Positions 6,917 through 14,504 of a DNA stretch of 22,441 nt are shown piece after piece. The stretch comes from a virus, in IMG/VR virus record IMGVR_UViG_3300005582_002640, positions 1-22,441 of that record; one strand, given 5' to 3'. The translations under genes were made by a program, and so were the position numbers. Each line of letters begins with the position of its first letter. Position 1 is the first letter of the stretch. The notes beneath the pieces were generated by a model, which did not search any database, was not told where the DNA came from, and was given only the letters and a program-made list of their open reading frames with translations.

Positions 6917-7768
6917 TCAACCTTTCATCGAATCTAAAATTATATCAACCGCTTCGAAGGTATTTATCGACGGCTTATATCCATACGAAAGCAACTTATC
7001 ATTGTTTAAACAAACATTTCTGACTTGAACAACCTTGTGAAAGTGGGGAACATCGATGTTTGTAATATTAGATGTAGAACCCATTTTGCTATGTGCATAA
7101 TGAATAATCTCTCCGATTTTTCTAGGTTCCCTATTGCTAATATTGATCACTTCATCCATAGGCGATTGATCTATACATGTTTTGATTGCCCTACAGGCAT
7201 CACCAACATACATGAAATCACGAATATTGGTTCCCTTGTCATAAAGTTGAACTGAACTACCGACCTTCATAAGGTTCATCATATGCTGTAGGGCATTCTT
7301 TTTTAGTGATACGCCTTTATCCCCCTCGCCAATGATGTTAGTCATGCGGAGAATTCTGTATTTCATACCGTAGGTTTTGCAATAACAGATTAACATCTGT
7401 TCCGCTGCTCTCTTCGTGATTGAATAGAAACCTCTAGGATCGCAATAATCACTTTCTTTTGTATCCAAAGAGCAATTCATCCCGTATACAAACCAAGAAC
7501 TGACGAAATTAAATACCGTATCCTCACGGTAATTAAGTCTACAAGACTCAAGTACATCGACCATTTTGGTCAAGTTAGTTTGTATATCTAAAGTGGGCTT
7601 GTCGAAAATGTTATAATTGTGTGTCGTACTTATGAAATACAACACATCTTTACTTTTAGGTTTGTTCTCGTTTCGGTCAATAGATACACAACGATCTTTG
7701 TTCATCTCCACAAAACGGCTACCAATAAACCCTGTGGAACCATATACAGAAATTTCATTTTGAGTCAT
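6917..7768 (-). CDS. Extended SDR, sugar-nucleotide reductase or epimerase
   Basis: This 283-residue protein has a slightly diverged NAD(P)-binding GSTGFIGS at 10-17, a VSSWFVYG segment near 89-96 in place of the usual Ser-Ser-x-x-x-Tyr-Gly, and YSITK at 115-119 with the catalytic Tyr and Lys. NIRDFMYVGDACRAI follows as the substrate-domain signature. It belongs to the NAD-dependent epimerase/dehydratase family but lacks the T-D-E triad of dehydratases, so a 4-ketoreductase or epimerase is more likely. It lies immediately before the RmlB-like and RfbH-like genes, where a paratose, abequose or tyvelose type reductase or epimerase would fit. That assignment is contextual only. Confidence 0.8.
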   Translation of the reverse strand: MTQNEISVYGSTGFIGSRFVEMNKDRCVSIDRNENKPKSKDVLYFISTTHNYNIFDKPTLDIQTNLTKMVDVLESCRLNYREDTVFNFVSSWFVYGMNCSLDTKESDYCDPRGFYSITKRAAEQMLICYCKTYGMKYRILRMTNIIGEGDKGVSLKKNALQHMMNLMKVGSSVQLYDKGTNIRDFMYVGDACRAIKTCIDQSPMDEVINISNREPRKIGEIIHYAHSKMGSTSNITNIDVPHFHKVVQVRNVCLNNDKLLSYGYKPSINTFEAVDIILDSMKG

Positions 7769-7777
7769 ATTTGTGTC

Positions 7778-8575
7778 TTATAGTTTGTCAATGTTGTTTC
7801 TAAACCAACGCTCACCAGGATACATATCGGGAGTATCCATACCATTTCGTAATCTCTGTGGTGAATTGCCGTAAGCACCGCATGCATTATTCGAACCATC
7901 GGGATCTAGTTCCATCTTCTGCCCAAATTGAAACTCACGATTGTATGCGCTATACTTAGTTCCGCTATGTGTTTTGGTATTTTTTCCCGGTTGACAGTTA
8001 TTGTCGGTGTTGAAAACAAGACTGTTAGTAGTATAATTTCTCATGTGGCGATTGAATTTATTTTGGAACCTCCACATCCAGTCTCCATCTTCTTCACCAA
8101 AACCTATAAGCCTCTCGTCAAAATATCCAACACGATCTTTGTCTGTCATGTCTTTTCTGTACATGCAAAAGTGACCCCAATGACTGTTGATTCTAAACGA
8201 CTCGTCACCAAGACTCCTATTTTCAACAAGCATAGATTCAAAATCATCGAAAAACTGATCACGAAAAATAACATCATCACTAAGAATCAAGGTGTAATCA
8301 TTACTAGTATAATTAACAGATGTGTTCCACATGAAAGAACAACCACGCATGAAAGGGGACATCACCAAAAATGTATTTGAGAAGTTAGATGCATACTGCA
8401 TCATACCACGGCGATAGTTCTCGCTGAATGGTTCTTTATTTTGACCATTGACGAAAATGACTTTCTCCACATTCGGTCTCAATCTATTAATATTGGCGAG
8501 AAGAACCTTGAAATATGAATCAAATCTATAGACATAAGTCTGAACTGTGATGCTGTAAGATGGAATGTTAGTCAT
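7778..8575 (-). CDS. GT-A type glycosyltransferase, paralogue of 12199-13059
   Basis: This 265-residue soluble protein begins with SYSITVQTYVYRF, a beta strand typical of GT2-like folds. It has LILSDDVIF at 97-104, whose D100-D101 is a likely metal and nucleotide-sugar site, and GFGEEDGDWMWR near 155-166, which resembles the acceptor and base region of GT2 enzymes. It ends in PDMYPGERWFRNNID. All these blocks recur in the protein at 12199-13059, so the two are clear paralogues. It probably transfers a sugar from an activated donor to a growing glycan in the cytosol; donor and acceptor are unknown. It starts at the ATG at 8575, nine bases after the GDPD-like gene. Confidence 0.8.
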   Translation of the reverse strand: MTNIPSYSITVQTYVYRFDSYFKVLLANINRLRPNVEKVIFVNGQNKEPFSENYRRGMMQYASNFSNTFLVMSPFMRGCSFMWNTSVNYTSNDYTLILSDDVIFRDQFFDDFESMLVENRSLGDESFRINSHWGHFCMYRKDMTDKDRVGYFDERLIGFGEEDGDWMWRFQNKFNRHMRNYTTNSLVFNTDNNCQPGKNTKTHSGTKYSAYNREFQFGQKMELDPDGSNNACGAYGNSPQRLRNGMDTPDMYPGERWFRNNIDKL

Positions 8576-8584
8576 TGTTTATTC

Positions 8585-9049
8585 TCAATTAACGAATTTG
8601 TCTAGGCAGTCATAAATGAAATCAGAGCATACAGCATAAAACCCTGTATGTCCATAAGATTCTATGCACTTCTTAGATAAAAGTGGTATGATGCACTTAT
8701 CTGTTGGAGGATTAGTTAAATCGTGGGACCAAATATATCGATTGCTTGTTAATGTATAGTCATCGGATCTGTGACAAAAGTATTTGCAATCAGGAACATT
8801 ATCCATTAACCACAGAAGAGCATTATACTCCTTAACATGGATCCAGAGAAATTCTTTCCTCGCATTGATCCAATCTGATGAAATTGGATAATCTGGTGTA
8901 TCATGACCAAGATGTGGGATACCATCTCGCATTCTTAAGTCAATCTCGCAATCAAATGAATTATTTAAGCACTTGTCTATGTAATTTGGGGAGTTTTCAA
9001 GTTCAGGATAAACGCCATCCAGATTTCCTCTATGCGATATGAATATCAT
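8585..9049 (-). CDS. Minimal glycerophosphodiester phosphodiesterase-like protein
   Basis: This 154-residue protein starts at the ATG at 9049, overlapping the stop of the nucleotidyltransferase gene as ATGA; a longer upstream reading would run over that gene. It keeps the active-site residues of the GDPD TIM-barrel family: H6-R7, E18-N19, E35-I-D37 and H49. After residue 80 it is much shorter than the usual 230-250 residues, with WIHVKEYNALLWL perhaps replacing the E-x-K strand. Typical members hydrolyse glycerophosphodiesters to glycerol-3-phosphate and an alcohol, using a divalent metal. Here it may trim a phosphodiester-linked glycan part or release glycerol phosphate for it. No signal peptide is seen, so it acts in the cytosol. 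The fold family is well supported; the reaction is inferred. Confidence 0.8.
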   Translation of the reverse strand: MIFISHRGNLDGVYPELENSPNYIDKCLNNSFDCEIDLRMRDGIPHLGHDTPDYPISSDWINARKEFLWIHVKEYNALLWLMDNVPDCKYFCHRSDDYTLTSNRYIWSHDLTNPPTDKCIIPLLSKKCIESYGHTGFYAVCSDFIYDCLDKFVN

Positions 9050-9876
9050 TTGGACACCTCTTTGTGGTACTCTGTCCAATACTCAAAGCAAGCGGCAGCA
9101 TGTAAAGGGTGTTTTGCTTGCCCCCCCTTTAAGATTTTCACCCACGCCTCAAAGTTCTCGACTTCTTCGGGAGTCCCAAACACAGTCACATAAGGGGTAT
9201 CGTAGTACCCTACCTTTAGTCCATCTCTTACCAACAAGTTATAAACTAAAGTAACATAGTACTCACCGTTATAGTTAATATCTTCTTTCATTGCCTGATC
9301 GAAATACTTCTTAATGTATTTCCCTTTGCGGAAGTAGTAGACACCAGTTGATGCATGTTCATCTAGTGGATTATTAGTATAGCAGGCTTTCTCCTTGATC
9401 TCCTCAAGGATGTTGTTTTCTCCCTTCACAAAAGCCATCTTCGTGTGAGCCAGCGTGTGTGGGTGAAAGCCCGTGTGTGTAAGTACACAACCATCGAACT
9501 TTCCTTCCTTCATCTTCTTCTTGAAGTCCTTGCGATCCCAAAGGTGAGGATTATCGCAATACGAGATGATCACCTCTTCATTGTCATCGATTAGATCGTA
9601 GACAGTTTTTACGGTGAAGACCGGACCCAATTTATGCTGTGGCATGGATACAATCTTGGCACTTGGAACAAGTTTCTTTAGTATTTTCCTCATGTTAGTT
9701 GTTTTCAAATGCACATCATTGCAGATGAAAACAAACTCATCATTCTTAACATCAAACATGTCCAAGATGTATTCAATTATCATTTTGCCATTGACTTTGA
9801 TCAATGGTTTTGGATCGATATAACCCTTCTCTACGAAACGGTTTCCCGTCCCTGCCATCGGAACAATGATTTTCAT
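9046..9876 (-). CDS. Sugar-1-phosphate nucleotidyltransferase
   Basis: This 276-residue protein has the N-terminal signature of the NTP-transferase family: VPMAGTGNRF at 5-14, then DPKPLIKVNGK at 21-31. ISYCDNPHLWD near 104-114 contributes D108 as the metal ligand. It should condense a sugar (or polyol) phosphate with an NTP to give the NDP derivative. Both the nucleotide and the sugar are undetermined; glucose-1-phosphate is possible but the sequence is not a close RmlA or RfbF copy. It overlaps the kinase-aldolase gene upstream and the GDPD-like gene downstream by ATGA, so the three products are probably made in a fixed ratio and may work on one compound. A run of seven G lies 24-25 codons before the stop. 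Confidence 0.88.
   Translation of the reverse strand: MKIIVPMAGTGNRFVEKGYIDPKPLIKVNGKMIIEYILDMFDVKNDEFVFICNDVHLKTTNMRKILKKLVPSAKIVSMPQHKLGPVFTVKTVYDLIDDNEEVIISYCDNPHLWDRKDFKKKMKEGKFDGCVLTHTGFHPHTLAHTKMAFVKGENNILEEIKEKACYTNNPLDEHASTGVYYFRKGKYIKKYFDQAMKEDINYNGEYYVTLVYNLLVRDGLKVGYYDTPYVTVFGTPEEVENFEAWVKILKGGQAKHPLHAAACFEYWTEYHKEVSK
9121..9127 (-). repeat. G7 homopolymer tract in nucleotidyltransferase gene
   Basis: Seven consecutive G bases (coding strand) occur at the Lys-Gly-Gly-Gln codons of the nucleotidyltransferase. They are the longest G/C run I noticed in an otherwise AT-rich region. A slip here would alter only the last 25 or so residues and break the ATGA coupling to the next gene. 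Confidence 0.6.
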
Positions 9877-11282
9877 ACTAAAGTCTTCCTATGCTTTTCA
9901 GATGTCATGTTATTAAGGTGCCTGATCTGATTTCTATTCAAGAACTTAGGAGTCAAGCAAGCAGCCGTCATCAACCTTAGTATGTAGTTGTTCGTAGATG
10001 ACATCTCTACGGGAAACACAGCGGCATCAGGAAATAACGGAAGATTTATTTTAGTATCATCCTCACTAACATCAACAAATGATTCATAGTGATTTCCTAA
10101 CCACATCTTACATCTGTTGTTGATTTCATTAGTAATAGAAAGTGCTTCCTTAGCGTTTACTGCGCTTACTATTAGTCCGTGGTTCTCAAGAAACAGAATA
10201 CCTTTACTATCACCAATTCGATTCATAAGTTCTCTACCAGGAACTTGATACTCAATGAATTTATATGATAGGTCTTTAAATAATCCATTGATAATTGGTT
10301 TCCCTTCTCTGCTACAGAGAAGTACATTCAGATGAATCGGATGTGTGTGAATTATTACTCTTTCCTTGATAGAGTCATGAAACCCCATTTCCATAGAAGG
10401 TCTTCCAAATCCAGACTTCTTTGATAGAGTTACATAGTTATTGTACTCATCATCCGTATCAAACGATGGAACAGATCCATTACTATGATGGCAGACACAG
10501 AATCCGTGGTAGAGGTTGATGTCTCCCATCATCGAACCTGATGCTTTAATAATCAATCCACTCTTAGACTTTATTGAAACATTGCCGCCCCTTCCTTGCA
10601 CTAGCGACGGGTCTAAAGATAAAGACTTACAGATACCCATAAATTCGTTAAGTGAGTCGTAGAAATCTTTCACTTTACTCATCAATTCCGAACCCACATC
10701 AGTTATATTCACATATTCTAAACAAACAGACCCCATCCTGTCTTTAGTGAATTTAACGATGATGTCCGCATTTTTTCTCTGTGGAGTTATATACAATTCT
10801 TCGTCATGTATCCTTCTTTTCATCGTGTCTATGACTTGATCCTCAGTGTATCCCCTCTTTTTGGTATCTCTTTTGATTTTCCACTCAGTCTTCAATTCAG
10901 TATCCGTGTCTACAAATATTTTGACATCAGCGAGATCTGATGTGGGCTTATGGTATAAAGCATGTAAGCCCTCATATAAAACACATTGTTTAGGTTCAAT
11001 TTTTACAGGAGGATCAAACTTACCGGTATCGTGATTGTACTGCACACGAAGCACACTTTCACCATTCATAAGAGAAACTATGTGTTCGTGTCCGACATGG
11101 AGCACATTAGATTCAGGATTTAAGTGGGTTTTGGTGTTCCAGGCGCAATTATCTCTCTCCCATTTATGAAGATCATCGCCACTCAAACAAACTACTTTGT
11201 CAACTCCAATAACACTCTCTATGAGTTTCGACAATGTTGTTTTACCCACACCAGAACTGCCTGACACACAAATTAGTTTCAT
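9873..11282 (-). CDS. Fusion of uridine kinase/PRK-like P-loop kinase and class II aldolase
   Basis: This 469-residue protein has two recognisable domains. Residues 1-190 form a P-loop kinase with Walker A GSSGVGKT at 8-15, LYEGLHALY at 102-110 and VDTDTELKTEWKIKRDTKKRG near 124-144, the pattern of phosphoribulokinase and uridine kinase. Residues about 205-420 form a class II aldolase/adducin domain: GNVSIK at 233-238, KASGSMMG at 247-253, E298 in SMEMGFH, HTHP at 312-315 and ENHGL at 366-370. H312, H314 and H368 are the expected zinc ligands and E298 the catalytic acid. Such aldolases act on sugar-1-phosphates or related phosphates with dihydroxyacetone phosphate or glycolaldehyde phosphate chemistry. 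The fusion could phosphorylate a sugar and then cleave or build it. It is coupled downstream to a sugar nucleotidyltransferase. Domains are clear; the substrate is unknown. Confidence 0.88.
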   Translation of the reverse strand: MKLICVSGSSGVGKTTLSKLIESVIGVDKVVCLSGDDLHKWERDNCAWNTKTHLNPESNVLHVGHEHIVSLMNGESVLRVQYNHDTGKFDPPVKIEPKQCVLYEGLHALYHKPTSDLADVKIFVDTDTELKTEWKIKRDTKKRGYTEDQVIDTMKRRIHDEELYITPQRKNADIIVKFTKDRMGSVCLEYVNITDVGSELMSKVKDFYDSLNEFMGICKSLSLDPSLVQGRGGNVSIKSKSGLIIKASGSMMGDINLYHGFCVCHHSNGSVPSFDTDDEYNNYVTLSKKSGFGRPSMEMGFHDSIKERVIIHTHPIHLNVLLCSREGKPIINGLFKDLSYKFIEYQVPGRELMNRIGDSKGILFLENHGLIVSAVNAKEALSITNEINNRCKMWLGNHYESFVDVSEDDTKINLPLFPDAAVFPVEMSSTNNYILRLMTAACLTPKFLNRNQIRHLNNMTSEKHRKTLV

Positions 11283-12178
11283 TAGTCCATCATCCCTGAT
11301 GTTTTAAGTAAACGAAGAAGAGCAGCCTCATATTTTTCAAAAGGAAGCCCACAATGTATCTCAACGAGCATCTTTTCCTTCAATCTATTTGGACATCTTT
11401 TATCCCCGTCGTGTATAAAATTTTCCCCATCCCAAACCCTAGGATAGTATGTTGGATTATATGCGTTTTGATATTTTGCTTCAAGTCTTTGGAATTGTGA
11501 AATATATTCTTTGACGGAGAACCCCATAAATTGTTTAGGTGCAAAATAATTCCATAAAGTTTCGGATGTGTAATGTTCCTCTGCCATCCAATGATCACCA
11601 CGGAGTTTACGAAGTTCAGAATCACTCTCTACTCTCTCATATTTTCGTGATGCTACAATGAATTTAATGAAGGATTCAAATGTTTCATGATGTTTGAAGA
11701 ATATTTCTTTGATTAAACTGCCTTTAGCACAGTGATAATGTCCAGGTAGGTCATAACCACCATTACCCATTTTTAATGATCCCTTTTTAAAATATTCATG
11801 AGGATTTAGACCCATCTCTCTACCTATAATTGAATAGTTGAGGTGTAAATACGAATCGTCGGGTACACTTTCCAATTTCGTGAAATACTCTGTTTGTAAT
11901 GGAATTAAATCGATGTCACCGATCAACCAAGTCGTATCTGGCTCTAGGGTTGGAAACCAAAACCTCGAAAACTGAAGTTGTAATACTTCAGGTATACTCG
12001 GATCAGGAGTTATCTCAATTACATCTCCATACTCTTCAGACATACCACACTTATTCTTATCTCCATACAGATAACAAACGGGATGAATTCCCAATTTGGT
12101 TTTCCACACTTTCGATTGAATATTCCAAAAAGGACTAAACTTTTCTGAACACGGGAATGCTATTTTGTCTATTTTCAT
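11282..12178 (-). CDS. Putative GT-A glycosyltransferase with DID motif
   Basis: This 298-residue protein has WLIGDIDLIPL near 84-94. Its D88-I-D90 is the D-x-D metal and nucleotide-sugar site of GT-A folds, preceded by a strand-rich N-terminal part as in GT8 and related families. GHYHCAKGS in the middle resembles acceptor-side loops of phage-encoded transferases that I know only as unassigned. There is no membrane segment. The ATG at 12178 is preferred, with GGAG about 9 bases upstream; a TTG at 12202 overlapping the previous stop would add eight residues. The stop TAA shares one base with the ATG of the kinase-aldolase gene. The family assignment is tentative because only the D-x-D block is diagnostic. 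Confidence 0.65.
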   Translation of the reverse strand: MKIDKIAFPCSEKFSPFWNIQSKVWKTKLGIHPVCYLYGDKNKCGMSEEYGDVIEITPDPSIPEVLQLQFSRFWFPTLEPDTTWLIGDIDLIPLQTEYFTKLESVPDDSYLHLNYSIIGREMGLNPHEYFKKGSLKMGNGGYDLPGHYHCAKGSLIKEIFFKHHETFESFIKFIVASRKYERVESDSELRKLRGDHWMAEEHYTSETLWNYFAPKQFMGFSVKEYISQFQRLEAKYQNAYNPTYYPRVWDGENFIHDGDKRCPNRLKEKMLVEIHCGLPFEKYEAALLRLLKTSGMMD

Positions 12179-12198
12179 GTGTATTATTCTCCATTTAA

Positions 12199-13059
12199 TC
12201 AAACATCATTTATGTGTTTTCTGTACCAACTCTCCGCAGGATAAAAATCTGGATTTGTAGCACCAATTCTCATTCTAACCGGATGTGATTTATGGTTTGT
12301 GTACGGACCCATAGGCGTATAACCACTATGTGCGGGACGGTTCGGATCAATGTCCGATGGATCTTTTACTTCTTCATACTTATTATTCCAGAGCCAATTG
12401 ATGTTAAATAAAGAGTACTTGTTCCAACCAGTTACCTTTTCGACGTTCATGTTTTTAGAATTTGTTGGAGAATTATCACATAAATGTACAATATTATTGA
12501 GATAAACTACAGGCAACTCTTTCTTCTTGATAGTTTCATACCTCCACCACCAGTCACCATCTTCTTCACCAAATCCTAGTAGTCTTTCATCGAAGTATCC
12601 AACATCGAACAAATCTTGTCTGAAAACTGAGAAATGTGCAAATCCCCATGTATTAATTCTAAATGAACAATCCCCATTTTTTCTCCTGTCGGAAAGTGCC
12701 ATCTCATATTCCTCAAAAAATCCATCTTTAATAGACACATCATCTCCAACATTTAAGATGTAATCACTATTAGTGAAGTTGATAGCGGTGTTCCACATGA
12801 ACGAACATCCTCTAACAATTGGGGACATAATAACATATGTTCTTGGACACAGAGAACAGAACTTCATTATCTCTCTTCGATACTCTTGATCGAAATCTTC
12901 TTTGTGTTGACCATTTACAAAAATGATTTTGTCAACATCTGGTCGCATCCGAGAGATTGAGTTCATTAAGTGTTTGAAATACTTCTCATACCTGTGAACA
13001 TGAGTTGCAATTACGATGCTGTATTTGGGAGTTGTTGTGTAATTATTGAGTTCTGACAT
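12199..13059 (-). CDS. GT-A type glycosyltransferase, paralogue of 7778-8575
   Basis: This 286-residue protein shares many blocks with the product of 7778-8575: KIIFVNGQHKE, MSPIVRGCSFMWNTAINFTN, GYFDERLLGFGEEDGDWWWR and PDFYPAESWYRKHI. The DxD-like site is NVGDDVSIKDG, corresponding to the ILSDDVIFRD of the paralogue. It should be a cytosolic GT2-like transferase. The differences are concentrated after the EEDGDW block, consistent with a different acceptor or donor. The ATG at 13059 follows the upstream stop by 24 bases; a TTG at 13083 is possible. Its stop lies close to the start of the DID-type transferase. Confidence 0.8.
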   Translation of the reverse strand: MSELNNYTTTPKYSIVIATHVHRYEKYFKHLMNSISRMRPDVDKIIFVNGQHKEDFDQEYRREIMKFCSLCPRTYVIMSPIVRGCSFMWNTAINFTNSDYILNVGDDVSIKDGFFEEYEMALSDRRKNGDCSFRINTWGFAHFSVFRQDLFDVGYFDERLLGFGEEDGDWWWRYETIKKKELPVVYLNNIVHLCDNSPTNSKNMNVEKVTGWNKYSLFNINWLWNNKYEEVKDPSDIDPNRPAHSGYTPMGPYTNHKSHPVRMRIGATNPDFYPAESWYRKHINDV

Positions 13060-13083
13060 GATATTTTCTCTTTTAACTTGCAA

Positions 13084-13842
13084 TTAGAATCTAGGCATTT
13101 CATCCACTTGAAAAATATTGATCTTTAGACCTTTTAATAGAATCCATGTTCCATAGTATCTCTCCATTAAACCGCCCGACAGTCTATGTTTCCTCTCCGG
13201 ATCGTACTGGTCTATATTGTCTCTCTCTGCGGCCCATACGCAAAAATTCATCATGTCCATGAAGTTATCCTTTGACATAACGAACGATGAACATAAAGGT
13301 ATGATTTTATTCTTAGCAAAATCAGAAAAACGAATAGATGTTCCATAGTACTTATTGAAATTTGCTATCATAGGAAAATAACACAACGGATCTCCTCGCA
13401 ATTTCTGAGGTTCGTTTGGGTCCATTGCTATCTTAGTTGATGTTATTTCGTGATTCAAATCAATAGGGGCAAAGCAAATTACACCAAGATTTCCCATAGC
13501 ATCAACATGCTTAATTAAGTAATCAAGCATAGATTTTCCATCTTTAGATTTTATCGTATGATCATATTGCATGAAACCAACATAATCAGTTTCATTAAGA
13601 TACGAAGGGTCTTTTTTTAGTGTGTGATACAAAGAAATCAGAAACTCACTTTCAGTCCAATGTTTCCCCTTTGAAACAAATCCAGGCATATCTTTACACA
13701 ATAATACCTTAGATGATATATTCTCCGATACAATAGAGAACGGAGAATCTCCCACCTTAACAAAAGAGTATAGATCTTCAACACCTTGGTATTGATGCTC
13801 ATGGAGTTGAGAATGGAAAACAACAAATACTCTAGTGTTCAT
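13084..13842 (-). CDS. DUF4422-like capsular-polysaccharide glycosyltransferase
   Basis: This 252-residue protein has HWTESEFLISLYHTLKK near 61-77, then ETDYVGFMQYDHTI at 84-97, and SGGLMERYYGTWIL toward the end. This order resembles DUF4422 glycosyltransferases of capsule and O-antigen clusters, where an acidic YIGFCHYRR-type block sits in the middle and a lone glutamate near YMAERLF follows. Here GFMQYDH replaces the GFCHYRR motif, so it is a diverged member. No transmembrane helix is seen. The ATG at 13842 overlaps the stop of the GT2 gene upstream (ATGA). The reaction is presumably sugar transfer, with donor and acceptor unknown. Confidence 0.65.
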   Translation of the reverse strand: MNTRVFVVFHSQLHEHQYQGVEDLYSFVKVGDSPFSIVSENISSKVLLCKDMPGFVSKGKHWTESEFLISLYHTLKKDPSYLNETDYVGFMQYDHTIKSKDGKSMLDYLIKHVDAMGNLGVICFAPIDLNHEITSTKIAMDPNEPQKLRGDPLCYFPMIANFNKYYGTSIRFSDFAKNKIIPLCSSFVMSKDNFMDMMNFCVWAAERDNIDQYDPERKHRLSGGLMERYYGTWILLKGLKINIFQVDEMPRF

Positions 13843-14504
13843 TTAAGTACCACTGGAGGATTAGCGTTACCAGGAAGTAATGGTGCTGATGTTGATTTTG
13901 ATGACCACTTATATACATGTAAGATCTTGTCTATTTTGTGGTGTGAGGTAATGTTCTTTGTGGCCTCTGTGGCAAACAAAGTGTCTTCTCCGGAGAATGA
14001 ATCCCCGAATGGATACTTCTTGGCATAATCGGTTCTCCAAGCACACCAATGCCAAGGAGGTCTTTTACATGGGATGTAATTTCCATGAGAATCCATAGGA
14101 TACTTCGGTAGTTGGTCGAATGGATTCATAGGAGCATTAATGTCTGTGCTTATAAGAAAAGACACACCATCAATTATAGCCTCTTGATTATAATGGATAA
14201 CATCTACACCATCGTGTGAATTGATAGCCGAGCATACTTCGCTGACAAAATCATTTGTTACATCATCATCATCATCGATGATTGCACAGTACTTTCCTTG
14301 TGCGATATGGTGAAGAAGATGTCTTTTCTTACCAATTGACATGCTCTTATTATCCATTATTGAAACAACTTCAACATCTTTTCTATCACCAATTTGAGTC
14401 ATGAGTCTTGAAAACATAGGCTCAAGGTTCATACGCATCCTTGATGGAATAGATGGAATTGCAATCGTAAGTAGGATTTCTTTTTTACTCAATTTATTTC
14501 TCAC
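13839..14504 (-). CDS. GT2-family glycosyltransferase, paralogue of 18488-19084
   Basis: This protein of about 221 residues has a GT2 Rossmann-like start (LLTIAIPSIP), KSMSIGKKRHLLH at 53-65, and an acidic run of five Asp at 77-81 (IIDDDDDVTNDF) as the nucleotide-sugar and metal site. FSGEDTLFA follows as the likely catalytic-side block. The start is the GTG at 14504, overlapping the stop of the fucose-synthase gene as GTGA. Starting further upstream would overlap that gene by 76 bases, and a TTG at 14492 is an alternative. The KSMSIGxKR and DDDD blocks are shared with the transferase at 18488-19084, so the two are paralogues. The Asp run is encoded by tandem GAT codons on the coding strand. 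Confidence 0.82.
   Translation of the reverse strand: MRNKLSKKEILLTIAIPSIPSRMRMNLEPMFSRLMTQIGDRKDVEVVSIMDNKSMSIGKKRHLLHHIAQGKYCAIIDDDDDVTNDFVSEVCSAINSHDGVDVIHYNQEAIIDGVSFLISTDINAPMNPFDQLPKYPMDSHGNYIPCKRPPWHWCAWRTDYAKKYPFGDSFSGEDTLFATEATKNITSHHKIDKILHVYKWSSKSTSAPLLPGNANPPVVLK

Noticed and set aside
6961-6968. Late-promoter-like GATAAATA, and a similar CATAAATA near 16956
   Set aside because: Both lie inside coding sequence in AT-rich DNA and match only 7 of 8 bases; with no intergenic context they are likely chance.
7928-8380. A 150-codon open frame on the plus strand
   Set aside because: It is antisense to a clear glycosyltransferase gene, has no recognisable domain and no ribosome-binding site that stands out. 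The same applies to plus-strand frames at 15566-15946 and 20345-20743.
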